7,073 nt of DNA, from contig NZ_JAXUHN010000016.1 in NCBI RefSeq assembly GCF_035916875.1, forward strand, positions 1 through 7,073, read 5' to 3'. The notes beneath the pieces are model-generated. The model saw nothing but the letters and a program-made list of their open reading frames with translations. It was not told the DNA's origin and made no database searches. Each line of letters begins with the position of its first letter. Position 1 is the first letter of the stretch. The DNA comes from Methylomicrobium sp035916875 (lineage in GTDB: Bacteria; Pseudomonadota; Gammaproteobacteria; Methylococcales; Methylomonadaceae). The translations under genes were made by a program, and so were the position numbers. Shown in pieces: positions 6,238-7,073 of this stretch.

Positions 6238-6266
6238 GCGCCTCGAAGCATGAATCTTCGAGGCGC
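6238..6266 (+). terminator. Strong hairpin after the cytochrome b gene
   Basis: GCGCCTCGAAG (6238-6248) and CTTCGAGGCGC (6256-6266) form a perfect 11-bp stem with a 7-base loop, 18 bp after the stop codon. The sequence after it (ATCTTCATCC) is pyrimidine-rich but not a true T-run, so it may be a weak intrinsic terminator or an mRNA-stabilising structure. Confidence 0.65.
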
Positions 6267-6315
6267 ATCTTCATCCATCCTTTAACAACCTTTGCAAAAC
6301 TTTTTAACCATCAGT

Positions 6316-6332
6316 TTGTGAGTCGATCACAA
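6316..6332. promoter_or_regulatory. Palindrome TTGTGA-GTCGA-TCACAA overlapping the cytochrome c' ribosome binding site
   Basis: Perfect 6-bp arms around a 5-base spacer. The half sites resemble those of Crp/Fnr-family regulators, but the spacing is one base short of the Crp pattern TGTGA-N6-TCACA and the site is not the Fnr/Dnr pattern TTGAT-N4-ATCAA. The right arm ends within the ribosome binding site AAGGAG (6331-6336) of the cytochrome c' gene. Either a repressor operator or an RNA hairpin limiting translation would fit. Confidence 0.45.
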
Positions 6333-6344
6333 GGAGTCCTATAT

Positions 6345-6809
6345 ATGAAAACCCAACTGGCAACCGCCTTGGCGCTTGGCACCCTCACCGCAACGGCATT
6401 TGCGGGAGATGTCGAAGACCAGATTCGCTTCCGCCAATCCGCCTACTCTTTCCTGAGCTGGAATACCGCGAAGATCAAGGCTCAGACCTCCGACCATCCG
6501 GATACTTATAATAAAGACGAGGTGATCGCCGCCGCCAATGCGATCGCCGGAGTCGCCAACTCAGGGGTTTTCGAGAAACTGTATGGCACCGGCACCGATA
6601 AAGGCACCGGTTGGAAACCCAGCCGGCTAAAACCGGAATTTTTCGAAAAACAAGACGAAGCCAAGGAATTCAACGCCAACTTCATCAAAGAAGCCAACGA
6701 ATTGCAAAAAGTCGCGGCCGCAAGCGATGTAGCGGCGATCAAAACCCAGTTCGGCAAACTCGGCGCCACCTGCAAAGGCTGCCACGATCTGATACGCATC
6801 CGGGAATAA
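6345..6809 (+). CDS. Cytochrome c' (class II c-type cytochrome), periplasmic
   Basis: A 154-residue precursor. Residues 1-20 are a Sec signal peptide ending AFA-G, so the mature protein is about 134 residues, normal for cytochrome c'. The haem-binding CKGCH is at 143-147, close to the C-terminus, as is diagnostic of class II; the chain ends seven residues later. The first helix carries IRFRQSAYSFLSWN, matching the RQ-x-A-x block of the family. The residue at the distal haem position, usually Leu or Met and Tyr in Allochromatium, appears to be Tyr34. Cytochromes c' bind nitric oxide and can protect against it; in methanotrophs they may also serve ammonia-derived NO handling. The ATG at 6345 has AAGGAG (6331-6336) 8 bases upstream; the long frame from 6138 is rejected because it overlaps the cytochrome b gene and lacks this signal peptide at its start. 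Confidence 0.93.
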   Translation: MKTQLATALALGTLTATAFAGDVEDQIRFRQSAYSFLSWNTAKIKAQTSDHPDTYNKDEVIAAANAIAGVANSGVFEKLYGTGTDKGTGWKPSRLKPEFFEKQDEAKEFNANFIKEANELQKVAAASDVAAIKTQFGKLGATCKGCHDLIRIRE

Positions 6810-6829
6810 CCTGTCTCACAACAATACCC

Positions 6830-6851
6830 GCCCTTGCGGCTACGCAGGGGC
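6830..6851 (+). terminator. Hairpin after the cytochrome c' gene
   Basis: GCCCTTGCG (6830-6838) pairs with CGCAGGGGC (6843-6851) through nine pairs, one of them G-T, around loop GCTA, 20 bp after the stop codon. No T-tract follows, so it is a probable but not classical terminator. Confidence 0.5.
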
Positions 6852-6903
6852 AACTTCATAACATCTCCACTCGCGTTACGCTTTCCGTACGTCTAGACAC
6901 CTT

Positions 6904-6953
6904 GCTGGTTTGTAATCAGCCGGCCGCGGATTCGAGTCCCATCGCCAGCCTCA
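6904..6953 (+). pseudogene. 3' half of a tRNA-Thr (UGU), probable attachment-site scar
   Basis: The layout is that of tRNA positions 27-76. Anticodon stem GCTGG, loop TTTGTAA (anticodon TGT) and stem TCAGC are followed by a 5-base variable loop. The T arm is GCGGA, TTCGAGT, CCCAT. The acceptor strand CGCCAGC is followed by C and TCA. The T stem has two mismatches, including the normally invariant 53-61 pair, and the CCA end is altered to TCA. No D arm or 5' acceptor strand (expected GCTGGCG) occurs in the 70 bases upstream. It cannot make a working tRNA. A 3' tRNA fragment of this size is typical of what integrases leave at the far end of an integrated element, or of the displaced original tRNA end. 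Confidence 0.65.
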
Positions 6954-6965
6954 TAAAGTAAATAT

Positions 6966-6984
6966 CCCCCGGCAAAGCCGGGGG
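6966..6984 (+). terminator. GC-rich terminator hairpin
   Basis: CCCCCGGC (6966-6973) and GCCGGGGG (6977-6984) form a perfect 8-bp stem with loop AAA. CATAAAG (6952-6958) and CTTTATG (6985-6991) flank it as a further inverted pair, so it could act in both directions. It lies just where a tRNA gene's terminator would lie relative to the tRNA-Thr fragment. Confidence 0.7.
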
Positions 6985-6997
6985 CTTTATGTTGTGA

Positions 6998-7062
6998 ACC
7001 GCTCAAAGCGGTACGTGGGGTCGCTAACGCGGCCCCAGTTCAATAGCCGCCTAAAGGCGGCT
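6998..7062. repeat. Three successive stem-loops
   Basis: In order: ACCGCT-CAA-AGCGGT (6998-7012), GGGGTCGC-TAAC-GCGGCCCC (7017-7036, one G-T pair) and AGCCGCC-TAAA-GGCGGCT (7045-7062, followed by TTCAG). With the terminator at 6966-6984 they make four hairpins in under 100 bases, with short A-rich loops. The window ends 11 bases later, so the series may continue. Confidence 0.65.
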
Positions 7063-7073
7063 TTCAGTTCCAA

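Noticed and set aside
6138..6344. Longer cytochrome c' frame beginning inside the cytochrome b gene
   Set aside because: The signal peptide begins at 6345 with a good ribosome binding site; the upstream part reads through a hairpin.
6877..6903. 5' half of a tRNA joining the tRNA-Thr fragment
   Set aside because: No D-arm consensus and no strand complementary to the acceptor CGCCAGC is present.
6998..7062. CRISPR array
   Set aside because: The stem-loops differ in sequence and spacing; there are no identical direct repeats with regular spacers.

Overview
The window looks like chromosomal DNA of a gammaproteobacterium. A methanotroph of the Methylococcales (Methylomonas/Methylobacter-like) fits best. 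The clues are the TonB/ExbB/ExbD operon, a cytochrome c' next to a b561-type cytochrome, a REP-associated transposase (RAYT) remnant, and intergenic repeats of kinds common in such genomes. The taxonomic placement is inference from protein flavour, not from a marker gene.

Left part (1-1918) is visibly AT-richer and disturbed. It opens with an imperfect inverted repeat (about 4-90). Next comes a decayed partial copy (about 115-434) of an ExeA/GspA-type AAA ATPase gene, directly upstream of an intact paralogue (439-1497). The intact protein has good Walker motifs and one C-terminal membrane segment, but no peptidoglycan-binding domain. On the minus strand at about 1545-1918 lies a multiply frameshifted C-terminal remnant of a RAYT transposase. 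From 1919 to 2361 there is no recognisable gene, only hairpins and a weak promoter candidate.

Middle part (2362-4356) is a tight tonB-exbB-exbD operon: a 10-bp gap, then a stop/start overlap. It encodes the proton-motive-force-driven energiser of outer-membrane TonB-dependent transporters. TonB has an unusually long cytoplasmic N-terminus. The 232-bp gap after it holds two dispersed intergenic repeats.

Right part (4589-6809) holds a Tat-motif dienelactone-hydrolase-family protein and, 20 bp downstream, a cytochrome b561-type membrane protein, probably cotranscribed and closed by an 11-bp hairpin. A periplasmic class II cytochrome c' follows with its own leader; a palindrome there overlaps its ribosome binding site. 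The cytochrome pair suggests electron transfer or nitric-oxide-related chemistry at the periplasmic face.

The right end (6810-7073) has no protein gene. It carries a hairpin after the cytochrome c' gene, the 3' half of a degenerate tRNA-Thr(UGU), which is a candidate integration-site scar, a strong terminator, and three more stem-loops in quick succession. I found no complete undescribed system. The best leads are the decayed duplicate ATPase whose sequence supplies the ribosome binding site of the live gene, the tRNA scar plus hairpin cluster, and the palindrome controlling cytochrome c'.
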